Part shown: piece after piece, positions 9,178 through 16,735 of the stretch | Layout of the letters: every line of letters starts with the position of its first letter | Numbering within the stretch: position 1 is the stretch's first letter | From: Pseudomonas sp. ICMP 561 | GTDB taxonomy: Bacteria; Pseudomonadota; Gammaproteobacteria; Pseudomonadales; Pseudomonadaceae | Direction of reading: 5' to 3' | Length of the DNA stretch: 64,000 bases | Assembly (NCBI RefSeq): GCF_002699985.1 | Contig: NZ_LKBT01000056.1 | Location: 248,001 to 312,000, forward strand | Translations under genes and position numbers: made by a program | Notes under the pieces: model-generated | Seen by the model: only the letters and a program-made list of their open reading frames with translations | Database searches by the model: none | Told to the model about the DNA's origin: nothing

Positions 9178-9927
9178 ATGAAGGTTCTAGTAGCTGTCAA
9201 ACGAGTGGTCGACTATAACGTCAAGGTTCGCGTCAAGGCGGACAACTCCGGCGTCGATCTCGCTAACGTCAAGATGTCGATGAATCCCTTCTGCGAAATC
9301 GCTGTGGAAGAAGCCGTACGCCTGAAAGAGAAGGGCGTTGCGACTGAAATCGTCGTCGTTTCCATTGGTCCGACCAACGCTCAGGAGCAACTGCGTACCG
9401 CGCTGGCTCTGGGTGCCGACCGTGCCATTCTCGTTGAGTCCGCCGATGAGCTGAACTCTCTGGCTGTTGCCAAGCTGCTCAACGCCGTCGTTGCCAAGGA
9501 ACAGCCACAACTGGTCATCCTCGGCAAGCAGGCGATCGACAGCGACAACAATCAGACTGGTCAGATGCTGGCCGCTTTGAGCGGTTTTGCTCAGGGCACT
9601 TTCGCGTCGAAAGTTGAAGTCAGCGGCGACAAGGTTGCCGTGACCCGCGAAATCGACGGTGGCCTGCAGACCGTTTCGTTGAGCCTACCAGCCGTGGTGA
9701 CCACTGACCTGCGTCTGAATGAGCCGCGCTACGCGTCGCTGCCCAACATCATGAAAGCCAAGAAGAAGCCGCTTGAGGTGCTGACCCCGGATGCTCTGGG
9801 TGTTTCCACTGCATCGACCACCAAGACCATCAAGGTTGAAGCGCCTGCTGCACGCAGCGCAGGTATCAAGGTCAAGTCGGTGGCTGAACTGGTCGAGAAA
9901 CTGAAAAACGAAGCTAAGGTGATCTGA
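9178..9927 (+). CDS. etfB: Electron transfer flavoprotein beta subunit
   Basis: This 249-residue small ETF subunit forms the heterodimer with EtfA, binds AMP and docks the acyl-CoA dehydrogenases. Recognisable family segments are MKVLVAVKRVVDYNVKVRVK at the start, NPFCEIAVEEAVRLKEKG, LGKQAIDSDNNQTGQMLA and LRLNEPRYASLPNIMKAKKK, the last being the ETF beta signature. Length is normal. It has a good ribosome site (GAGAGAAACGAGG) and ends 2 bp before etfA, so the two are cotranscribed. Confidence 0.97.
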   Translation: MKVLVAVKRVVDYNVKVRVKADNSGVDLANVKMSMNPFCEIAVEEAVRLKEKGVATEIVVVSIGPTNAQEQLRTALALGADRAILVESADELNSLAVAKLLNAVVAKEQPQLVILGKQAIDSDNNQTGQMLAALSGFAQGTFASKVEVSGDKVAVTREIDGGLQTVSLSLPAVVTTDLRLNEPRYASLPNIMKAKKKPLEVLTPDALGVSTASTTKTIKVEAPAARSAGIKVKSVAELVEKLKNEAKVI

Positions 9928-9929
9928 CC

Positions 9930-10859
9930 ATGACTATCCTGGTAATCGCTGAACACGACAACGCGACACTGGCTCCTGCCACTCTTAATACTGTAGCGGC
10001 TGCTGCCAAAATCGGTGGTGACATTCACGTACTGGTTGCCGGTGCAGGCGCTTCGGCCGTTGCCGATGCTGCTGGCAAATTAGCCGGTGTGGCCAAAGTG
10101 CTGGTGGCCGATAACGCCGCCTACGCCCATCAGTTGCCGGAAAACATCGCTCCACTGGTTGTTGAGTTGGCCGGTAGCTACAGCCACATTCTGGCCGCTG
10201 CTACTTCCAACGGCAAAAACATCCTGCCACGCGTTGCTGCGCTGCTGGACGTCGACCAGATCTCCGAGATCATTTCGGTTGAGTCGGCGGACACCTTCAA
10301 GCGTCCGATCTACGCCGGTAACGCCATCGCTACAGTGCAGTCGTCGGCTTCGATCAAAGTGATCACCGTGCGCGCTACCGGTTTCGATCCGGTTGCTGCT
10401 GAAGGCGGCTCGGCTGCGGTTGAAGCGGTTTCTGCCGCTCACGACGCAGGTAAATCGAGCTTTGTCGGCGAAGAGCTGGCTCAGTCTGATCGTCCGGAAC
10501 TGACCGCTGCCAAGATCGTCGTTTCTGGTGGTCGTGGCATGCAGAATGGCGACAACTTCAAGCACTTGTACACGCTGGCTGACAAGCTGGGCGCCGCTGT
10601 GGGTGCTTCCCGTGCTGCAGTGGACGCAGGCTTTGTGCCGAACGATATGCAGGTCGGTCAGACCGGCAAGATCGTAGCGCCTCAGCTTTACATCGCGGTG
10701 GGTATCTCCGGCGCGATCCAGCATCTGGCGGGCATGAAAGACTCGAAAGTCATTGTTGCGATCAACAAGGACGAAGAGGCGCCCATCTTCCAGGTCGCCG
10801 ATTATGGTCTCGTAGCCGATCTGTTCGAAGCCATTCCTGAGCTGGAGAAGCTGGTCTAA
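9930..10859 (+). CDS. etfA: Electron transfer flavoprotein alpha subunit
   Basis: This 309-residue large subunit carries the FAD. The C-terminal FAD-binding domain is clear: VSGGRGMQNGDNF, GASRAAVDAGFVPND, QVGQTGKIVAPQLYIAVG, GISGAIQHLAGM and VAINKDEEAPIFQVADYG. Together with EtfB it collects electrons from beta-oxidation and amino-acid dehydrogenases for the oxidoreductase encoded divergently upstream. A terminator follows about 35 bp after the stop. Confidence 0.97.
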   Translation: MTILVIAEHDNATLAPATLNTVAAAAKIGGDIHVLVAGAGASAVADAAGKLAGVAKVLVADNAAYAHQLPENIAPLVVELAGSYSHILAAATSNGKNILPRVAALLDVDQISEIISVESADTFKRPIYAGNAIATVQSSASIKVITVRATGFDPVAAEGGSAAVEAVSAAHDAGKSSFVGEELAQSDRPELTAAKIVVSGGRGMQNGDNFKHLYTLADKLGAAVGASRAAVDAGFVPNDMQVGQTGKIVAPQLYIAVGISGAIQHLAGMKDSKVIVAINKDEEAPIFQVADYGLVADLFEAIPELEKLV

Positions 10860-10893
10860 TCCAGATGCTTCGCTTATAAGTGCTTCTATAAAG

Positions 10894-10964
10894 CCCCGTT
10901 CGTTTCGGCCGGTGAGCATCGCAGTTACTGCGAGTTCATAGGGTCCGGGCGAACGGGTTTTTTA
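10894..10964 (+). terminator. Terminator after etfBA
   Basis: CCCGTTCG pairs perfectly with CGAACGGG and is followed by six T residues. The 47-base loop carries an inner hairpin (CGCAG-TTA-CTGCG), so the structure is branched. Confidence 0.75.
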
Positions 10965-11015
10965 TTGGCTGTATTAAAGCCCTGAAAAAAGTCTTGAAGC
11001 AAAAAAGGTTTTCCC

Positions 11016-11840
11016 ATGGTTCAGTCAAACAGGCTGCTTGCTGCGCTTGTCATCGGTTTGCTTGCAGGGCCCGGCGTGGCAATGGCGGCGGGTAAGTGTG
11101 AACGTCTGATCGTGACCGGCAGTCCCGATGCGCCGCCTTACCTGTGGCGTGATCCTCAAGACCCCAAACACTTGATGGGCGCCAGTGCTGATCTGTTCAA
11201 GCAGGTGGCGCAGGAGCTCGGGATCAAGGTCGAAGTGCTGTACGCCGGGAAACGCAGTCAGGCGCTTGAAGAAGTGCGTAGCGGTCGCATGGACATGTTG
11301 GTGGACGCGCCACTGAGTCAGGCCGAACTGGAAGCGCTGGACTACATCCATCCGCCGCTGATCCAGAATGAAATCATGGTCTGGACGCGTCATGATCAAG
11401 CGCTGCCACTGGATACGCTGGCTGATCTGCATGGGCACACAGGTGCGGCATCCGAACGAATCCGGATGACCCAGGTGTTCGATGCGGCCGTCAAGGCGCA
11501 GCTGACCCTTGAGCGCCTCCCTAATCTGACTGAGGCCTTTCAAAAATTGATGCTGGGGCAGGTGGACTACGTTCTCGCCAGTCGCTATCCAGGGATGGCG
11601 ATGGTGCAGACGTTGGGCCTGACCAAGGATCTGGTGGCGCGTCCACAACCGGTTGACCAGCCGGGTCTGTATCTCGCCTTGTCATTCAACTCGGCCTGCA
11701 ACGATCCCTGGCTTCGCGGACAACTGGCGAAAAAGATGACAGAATCGGCCGCCTCAGGCCTGTCGGGCGAAGCAATCAAACGCAATCTGGAAACCTGGAA
11801 GGCTCAATTACTGCAACCGGCCAGCGCCCCAAACAAGTAG
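11016..11840 (+). CDS. Periplasmic solute-binding protein, family 3 (orphan)
   Basis: This 274-residue protein has a signal peptide (hydrophobic LLAALVIGLLAGPGVAMA, cleavage near residue 25) and a family 3 binding fold: SPDAPPYLWRDPQ, GASADLFKQVAQELGIKVEV, AGKRSQALEEVRSGRMDML, and FQKLMLGQVDYVLASRY in the second lobe. Such proteins usually bind amino acids for an ABC transporter, but there is no permease or ATPase gene nearby. It stands 13 bp upstream of a DUF4398 lipoprotein gene and an OmpA-domain gene, apparently as the first gene of an operon. It may be a sensor or envelope protein and not a transport component. Confidence 0.85.
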   Translation: MVQSNRLLAALVIGLLAGPGVAMAAGKCERLIVTGSPDAPPYLWRDPQDPKHLMGASADLFKQVAQELGIKVEVLYAGKRSQALEEVRSGRMDMLVDAPLSQAELEALDYIHPPLIQNEIMVWTRHDQALPLDTLADLHGHTGAASERIRMTQVFDAAVKAQLTLERLPNLTEAFQKLMLGQVDYVLASRYPGMAMVQTLGLTKDLVARPQPVDQPGLYLALSFNSACNDPWLRGQLAKKMTESAASGLSGEAIKRNLETWKAQLLQPASAPNK

Positions 11841-11852
11841 GAATGTTTTTTT

Positions 11853-12242
11853 GTGATTTCTTTCGTGACCTGTCTAGCGACTTCCTTTGTAAAAAGACGC
11901 CCCTTATTGGCCGCCATGGCACTCGTTACCCTGGCTGGCTGCGCCAATGATCCGGCCCCCATCGAGCAGATGAAACTGACCGAAAAAGCCGTGGCCCAGG
12001 CCAAGGCCGTCGGTGCTGTCGACGATGAGCCAGAGATGCAAATGGCGGAATCGAAATTGGCCCAGGCCCGATCCGACATGACCAACGAGTCCTACAAGGC
12101 TGCACGCATGCAGGCCGAGCAGGCTGAACTGGATGCGCGTCTGGCGGAAGCACGGGTTCTGACTGAAAAGAGCGAGGCGCAGGTCACCCAACTGAATACC
12201 CGCCTCAATCGTCTGCGCAAGCAGTTGGGGGAGGGCCAATGA
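11853..12242 (+). CDS. DUF4398 lipoprotein
   Basis: This 129-residue protein starts with GTG at 11853 and carries a lipobox LAGC after the hydrophobic AAMALVT stretch, so it is probably anchored to the outer membrane. The rest is a long alpha-helical DUF4398 region rich in A, E, Q and K with heptad character (MAESKLAQARSDM, ARMQAEQAELDARLAEARVL), predicted to form a helical hairpin or coiled coil. An internal ATG at 11916 would leave a very short signal, so the GTG is preferred. Its stop overlaps the next ATG (ATGA). The function is unknown. Confidence 0.85.
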   Translation: MISFVTCLATSFVKRRPLLAAMALVTLAGCANDPAPIEQMKLTEKAVAQAKAVGAVDDEPEMQMAESKLAQARSDMTNESYKAARMQAEQAELDARLAEARVLTEKSEAQVTQLNTRLNRLRKQLGEGQ

Positions 12243-13054
12243 ACCTTGTTCCCCGTGTATTGAGCGTTTGCCTGCTGCTGGGCTCGGCCGGACTTTACGG
12301 CTGCGCAGGTCACCAGGGCAGCGAGCAGGCTTTGCAACAGGCCAATGCTGACTTTCAGAAGGTCAAGGAAGACAGCGATGTTCTGCGCAGTGCCCCGAAG
12401 GACGTAGTGCGGGCGGGTGAATTGCTGGGCAAGGCAGAGCGCCTGTCGAGTTATCTGGGCAGCGGCAGTGATGTTGCCCATTACGCCTATCTCAGCAGCC
12501 GATACAGTGAAATTGCCCGTGAGCACGCCAATTTGCTGCTCAATACCGAGCGTCTGGAAAAGCAGGAGATGGAGCGCCAGCGTCTTCAATTGGCGCTGCG
12601 TGAAGCCAAGCTGGCCAGTGCGCAGCAGCACGGCCAGTGGCTGGAAGACCAGATTGTCAGCCTTGCTACCACACAGACCGAGCGTGGTCTGGTCATGACA
12701 TTAGGGGACGTATTGTTCGACACCGGTCATGCTGAACTCAAAAGCTCGGCTAACCGGACGGTGCTCAAGGTCGTGCAATTTTTGCAGCTCAACCCCAAAC
12801 GCGTCGTTCGTATTGAGGGCTACACCGACAACGTTGGCGACAAGCAGGAAAACCTGCGCTTGTCTCAGGAGCGTGCGCAATCGGTGGCTGACGTGCTGAC
12901 AGATCTGGGTATTGATGAGAAACGCATCCATGTTCAGGGCTACGGTGATGAATATCCTGTGGAAGCCAACGCATCTGAACGGGGGCGCGCGAAAAACCGC
13001 CGGGTCGAGATCGTTTTTTCTGATTCGAAAGGGCTGCTCGGTCCCAATCGCTGA
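12239..13054 (+). CDS. OmpA family lipoprotein with DUF4398-like N-terminus
   Basis: This 271-residue protein has a lipoprotein signal (LLLGSAGLYGCAG), a helical DUF4398-like segment (about residues 25-140) and a C-terminal OmpA peptidoglycan-binding domain (about 155-265). In that domain, GDVLFDTGHAELKSSA, IEGYTDNVGDKQENLRLS, RAQSVADVLTDLGI and EANASERGRAKNRRVEI are diagnostic; the D and R that hold diaminopimelate are in TDNVG and KNRRVE. It probably tethers outer membrane and peptidoglycan. It overlaps the DUF4398 gene by four bases, suggesting the two helical proteins work together. Confidence 0.92.
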   Translation: MNLVPRVLSVCLLLGSAGLYGCAGHQGSEQALQQANADFQKVKEDSDVLRSAPKDVVRAGELLGKAERLSSYLGSGSDVAHYAYLSSRYSEIAREHANLLLNTERLEKQEMERQRLQLALREAKLASAQQHGQWLEDQIVSLATTQTERGLVMTLGDVLFDTGHAELKSSANRTVLKVVQFLQLNPKRVVRIEGYTDNVGDKQENLRLSQERAQSVADVLTDLGIDEKRIHVQGYGDEYPVEANASERGRAKNRRVEIVFSDSKGLLGPNR

Positions 13055-13063
13055 GAAAATTTG

Positions 13064-13102
13064 AAAAAAATCGACGCCTGATTTCGGGTGTCGATTTTTT
13101 TT
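13064..13102 (+). terminator. Terminator after OmpA-domain gene
   Basis: AAAAAATCGACGCC pairs with GGGTGTCGATTTTTT around a 7-base loop (one wobble), ending in a T run. It closes the 11016-13054 operon. Confidence 0.92.
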
Positions 13103-13180
13103 GGCCTGAAAACCTGATGATTTGGCGCTTTTGCCTGATAGTTTTTTTAATCAGCGCGCGCCGGGGCTAGCCCTGCGGGA

Positions 13181-13215
13181 AACTGTCCCAGTACACTTCA
13201 CAACTGTTCTGGTGA
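13181..13215 (+). promoter_or_regulatory. Direct repeats upstream of MocR gene
   Basis: AACTGTCCCAGTAC at 13181 and AACTGTTCTGGTGA at 13202 form a direct repeat with a 21-bp period, i.e. two helical turns on one DNA face. MocR regulators such as GabR and PdxR are known to bind direct repeats, so this is a candidate autoregulatory operator about 60 bp before the MocR start. Confidence 0.45.
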
Positions 13216-13269
13216 CAAATCGACTATCTTCCTACAAAAGCAAGTCGCCAGCGGTACCGAGGCTGCGTC

Positions 13270-14709
13270 ATGACCAACCTTCTGCTCTACCAAAAAATCG
13301 CTCAGCAACTGGCTGAAGACATTCGTCGTGGCGTTTATCAGCCCGGCGAGCGTGTGCCGTCAGTGCGCAAGATGAGTTCGCAGTTGAATGTGAGTCATGC
13401 GACCGTCTTGCAGGCCTATGCGAATCTGGAGGATCAGGGGTTGATTCGCGCCCGGCCACAGTCTGGCTATTACGTGCACCAGACTCCGGCATTGACCGCG
13501 CCGACACCCGATATCGCCCGTGTCGAAAGGCCGGGATTGGTGACGCGCAGCAGCATCATTCAGCAGGTCTTGATGGAGTCGCGCCGGGAGGGGGTCTTCC
13601 CTTTGGGCGCTGCAGTGCCTCACGTCGATTATCTGCCGGTGCGGGCCCTGCATCAGCAGATAGCAAAGGTGACTCGTTTTCAAAGTCCGCGAGCCTTCAG
13701 CTACATGTTCAGCCCGGGTTTCGAACCACTGCGTCGTCAGGTTGCCATTCGTATGCGTGATGCAGGCGTAGTGGTTGATCCGGCTGATGTGGTGATCACC
13801 CATGGCTGTGTGGATGCATTGCAGATGGCCTTAAGGGTGGTAACGCGGCCTGGTGATCTGATCGCAGCGGAATCGCCAAGTTATTACGGGCTTCTGCAGC
13901 TGGCCGATCTTCTGGGGCTCAAGGTTATTGAGATTCCCAGTGACCCCCAAACGGGGATTAGTCTTGAAGCGCTGCAACTGGCCGCCAATCAGTGGTCGAT
14001 CAAGGCATTGGTACTGACTTCGCGCCTGAGTAATCCTTTGGGCAGTACCATGCCCGAAGAGCGTCAGAAGCACTTGCTGCGGCTGGTCTCGGACTTCGAT
14101 ATTCAAGTAGTTGAAGACGATATTTATGGCGAGTTGATGTTTGAGCAAGGGCGAGCCAAGGCGTTGAAGGCTTTTGATCGTCTGGGGCGCGTTATCTATT
14201 GTTCCAGCTTCTCCAAAACCCTATCCCCCGGCGTGCGTATCGGCTGGATGATTGCGGGCAAATATCAGGCTGAAATTCAGCGCTTGCAGATATTCAGTAC
14301 TCATTCGGCGTGTAGCGTCACGCAAATGGGCGTTGCCGCTTATCTGGAAAATGGCGGCTATGACCGGCATTTGCGTTTCATTCGCGTGGAATACCGGAAG
14401 AACCTAAGCGCTTTTCAGCTCGCGGTGCAGCAGTACTTCCCCGAGGGCACGCAGATGAGCCGACCGCTGGGCGGATTTATCCTGTGGGTCAGCTTGCCAG
14501 GGCGAGTCAACACTCAGGAATTGCACATCCGGGCGCTTGAGCAAGGGATCAGCATTGCGCCGGGCCTTATCTTCAGCAATACAGAACAGTTCAACCATTG
14601 CATTCGATTGAACTGTGGCATTCCGTGGAATCGTGAAGCAGAAAGAGCGCTCATGACGCTCGGAATGCTGGCCAAACAGTTATGCCAGGAAACGGTTGAG
14701 CTCTACTGA
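13270..14709 (+). CDS. MocR-type regulator: GntR winged helix fused to aminotransferase fold
   Basis: This 479-residue protein has a GntR winged helix at residues 1-75 (YQKIAQQLAEDIRRGVYQPG, VPSVRKMSSQLNVSHATVLQ). A class I PLP aminotransferase-like domain spans about 110-470, with PLP contacts in HGCVDALQMAL, VVEDDIYGEL and the lysine motif SSFSKTLSPGVRIGW. MocR proteins use PLP adducts as effectors and usually control neighbouring genes for vitamin B6, GABA, taurine or other amines. No obvious target is adjacent; the downstream genes are a lipoprotein and a cysteine-cluster protein. The effector is therefore unassigned. Confidence 0.92.
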   Translation: MTNLLLYQKIAQQLAEDIRRGVYQPGERVPSVRKMSSQLNVSHATVLQAYANLEDQGLIRARPQSGYYVHQTPALTAPTPDIARVERPGLVTRSSIIQQVLMESRREGVFPLGAAVPHVDYLPVRALHQQIAKVTRFQSPRAFSYMFSPGFEPLRRQVAIRMRDAGVVVDPADVVITHGCVDALQMALRVVTRPGDLIAAESPSYYGLLQLADLLGLKVIEIPSDPQTGISLEALQLAANQWSIKALVLTSRLSNPLGSTMPEERQKHLLRLVSDFDIQVVEDDIYGELMFEQGRAKALKAFDRLGRVIYCSSFSKTLSPGVRIGWMIAGKYQAEIQRLQIFSTHSACSVTQMGVAAYLENGGYDRHLRFIRVEYRKNLSAFQLAVQQYFPEGTQMSRPLGGFILWVSLPGRVNTQELHIRALEQGISIAPGLIFSNTEQFNHCIRLNCGIPWNREAERALMTLGMLAKQLCQETVELY

Positions 14710-14826
14710 GGTCAGCTATGTAGGTCCTGCAGACATAGTGTTGTCGTCTGTGGGTTGAATCTCCGTCTTGTTATTGGACGTGCAACAGGCCAGCATGTTG
14801 TTTTCTGCCTTTGCCATTTCTGCCCT

Positions 14827-15444
14827 ATGAATGTTTTTCGTTGCGTTGCATTGTCGGTTGTCGTTCTTCTGAGTGCCTGTGATGCTCAGAAGGACGCTGC
14901 ACCCAAGCCCAAGGTGGCGGCCGAGGCTCAGGCGCCAGCGAAACCCGCTGTCAGCCCGCCAGTTGTTGAGGCCCCAAAGTCAGCCTCCGAGCCCGTCAAA
15001 TCACAGTTGCATGAGTTGGCGCCGAATGTGCCGGTGGTTCCGGTTGCGACCAGCGGTGATGCTGCGCCTGCCAGTAAGCAGAACAAGACTGAAGTAGCCA
15101 AAGCGCCTGCTGCAAAGACTGCGAAGGAAAAAAAGAGCGATGCGGCGAAACGCAAGTCGGTGGCAGAAAGTAAGAAAACACTCAAGGACACCAGTCTCAA
15201 TAACGCAAAGCTTGATTTGAGTCTGCCTCCTGAGCTGGCTGAAGAGCTGCAACCTGCCGGAACGGCCAAAGCCAAGCCACGCAAGCCCATATTGCCGCCG
15301 ATGTTCGGCGATAAGCGTGCGTCTGGTAATGATCCTTTCGAGCTCAATGGGCGCATCTTGAGTAATGAAATGGATTTGCAAATGCGTAACGACAATCGTC
15401 GGGATGTGGAAGGTGCTGCTCTGGATTTCAAATTCAGGCAGTAG
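14827..15444 (+). CDS. Uncharacterised Ala/Lys/Pro-rich lipoprotein
   Basis: This 205-residue protein starts best at ATG 14827, giving MNVFRCVALSVVVLLSACDA with a lipobox LSAC; an open frame from 14755 would bury the signal and is unlikely. The next ~130 residues are low complexity, rich in A, K, P and V (EAQAPAKPAV, KTAKEKKSDAAKRKS), like a disordered periplasmic linker. The C-terminal ~60 residues are more ordered (LPPELAEELQPAG, GNDPFELNGRILSNEMDLQM). I do not recognise a family. It could be a periplasm-spanning tether, since a lysine- and proline-rich stretch can cross or contact the cell wall. Confidence 0.75.
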   Translation: MNVFRCVALSVVVLLSACDAQKDAAPKPKVAAEAQAPAKPAVSPPVVEAPKSASEPVKSQLHELAPNVPVVPVATSGDAAPASKQNKTEVAKAPAAKTAKEKKSDAAKRKSVAESKKTLKDTSLNNAKLDLSLPPELAEELQPAGTAKAKPRKPILPPMFGDKRASGNDPFELNGRILSNEMDLQMRNDNRRDVEGAALDFKFRQ

Positions 15445-15529
15445 CACCTTGCAGTAGCACCGGGCATTTCAAACGCGCGTTTCAGCGGTTACTATCCTCA
15501 CTTCAATTTTACCTGTCAGGGTGCTGGTC

Positions 15530-15787
15530 ATGGACTGCCGCTCAGGCTGTGGTGCTTGCTGCATCGCGCCTTCTATCACATCTCCCATTCCAGGCATGCC
15601 GGACGGCAAGCCTGCAGGCGAACGCTGCCTGCATCTGTCGCTCGACATGCTGTGCGCTATCTTTGGTCAGCCGGACCGCCCTGCGGTGTGTAGCCAGTTC
15701 AAGGCGGGGCAGGATGTCTGTGGCGTTGATCAGGCTGATGCCATCCGTCTGATTACCTGGTGGGAGGAAGCCACAGCAGTTGCTTGA
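15530..15787 (+). CDS. YkgJ-family cysteine cluster protein
   Basis: This 85-residue protein begins MDCRSGCGACCIAPSI, with further cysteines in GERCLHLS, LDMLCAIFG, AVCSQF and DVCG. This spacing fits the YkgJ / CxxCxxCC zinc- or iron-chelating family of unknown function. The start at 15530 gives the usual N-terminus; an in-frame GTG at 15521 sits on the ribosome site and is less likely. It stands alone between a lipoprotein gene and a START-domain gene on the same strand. Confidence 0.85.
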   Translation: MDCRSGCGACCIAPSITSPIPGMPDGKPAGERCLHLSLDMLCAIFGQPDRPAVCSQFKAGQDVCGVDQADAIRLITWWEEATAVA

Positions 15788-15852
15788 GTTGATTGATCTG
15801 TGCCGTAAAACAGAATTGATTCGCTGGAACTTCAACAATAAGGAATACAACA

Positions 15853-16458
15853 ATGAGTTCGCTGCATCGAATGGCTGTTGTCTGTGGGTTGACTGTTCTC
15901 GTGGCCGCTGGTGCTCAGGCTGATGACTGGAAAGTTGCGAAGGACGAGGCCGGTATCAAGGTTTCGCTGAGCGAAGTGCCTGGTTCTCAGTACAAGGCTT
16001 ATCGCGGTGAGACGGTCATCAACGCGAGCGTCGCGAAGTTGCGCAGTCTGCAGGAAGATGTTGCAGGTGCCTGCGCCTGGATTCACGAATGCAAGTCGCA
16101 GAAGGTACTCAAGCATGAGGGTAATCAGGCCTGGACATACACTCAGATCAATACACCCTGGCCGGTGACGCCTCGTGATTCTGTATTGCTGGTGACGACG
16201 GAAGGGGGCGCTGACGGCAGTCTGACCCGTAAACTTCAGGAAGTACCCACCTACATTCCCGAAGAAAAAGGCTTTGTACGGGTGTCGCAAGTCGACGGCT
16301 TCTGGAAGTTCGTGCCGCAAGGACCGAACAAGACGCAGGTGACCTATCAGGTGCACACCGAGCCGGGCGGCAGCGTGCCTTCATGGCTGGCCAACAAGTT
16401 CGTGGTGGAGGCGCCGTTCAATACGTTGAAGGCGTTGCGGGAAAGGGCTGAGAAGTAG
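15853..16458 (+). CDS. START/SRPBCC domain periplasmic protein
   Basis: This 201-residue protein has a signal peptide (AVVCGLTVLVAAGAQA, cleavage near residue 23) and a START-type lipid-binding fold: DDWKVAKDEAGIKVSLSEV, YKAYRGETVINASVAKL, WIHECKSQKVLKHEG, WPVTPRDSVLLV and PSWLANKFVVEAPFNTLKAL. Proteins of this kind have a hydrophobic pocket for lipids or polyketides. The cargo is unknown. It precedes a repeat and the gltA terminator, and is convergent with gltA. Confidence 0.88.
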   Translation: MSSLHRMAVVCGLTVLVAAGAQADDWKVAKDEAGIKVSLSEVPGSQYKAYRGETVINASVAKLRSLQEDVAGACAWIHECKSQKVLKHEGNQAWTYTQINTPWPVTPRDSVLLVTTEGGADGSLTRKLQEVPTYIPEEKGFVRVSQVDGFWKFVPQGPNKTQVTYQVHTEPGGSVPSWLANKFVVEAPFNTLKALRERAEK

Positions 16459-16530
16459 GCTTCCCTCCCTTTTTTGTAGGGGTGCACGAGCATCAAAAAA
16501 CATAAATTACTGAATTGAAATGCTTTTTCC

Positions 16531-16621
16531 CTGTAGGAGCGCGCTTGCCCGCGATCGCGTTAGTACAGGCAATATATTCATCGACAGACAGACTGAATCG
16601 CGGGCAAGCGCGCTCCTACAG
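16531..16621. repeat. Inverted repeat, TGTAGGAGCGCGC-type (REP-like)
   Basis: A ~91-bp palindrome, CTGTAGGAGCGCGCTTGCCC ... GGGCAAGCGCGCTCCTACAG, lies between the convergent START-domain and gltA genes. Confidence 0.92.
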
Positions 16622-16688
16622 GTCTCCGTTTTCTACGTGACAGCGTGGTGTCAAGGACACCGGGTCAACTCCTGCTGGGACGGCGGAA

Positions 16689-16718
16689 CAAAAAAGGGCT
16701 GCCATTGGCAGCCCTTTT
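16689..16718 (-). terminator. Terminator of gltA (bidirectional)
   Basis: GGGCTGCC-ATT-GGCAGCCC is flanked by an A run on the left and TTTT on the right, so it can terminate both gltA on the minus strand and transcription arriving from the START-domain gene. Confidence 0.92.
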
Positions 16719-16735
16719 CAGTTGCAGCATGAAGC

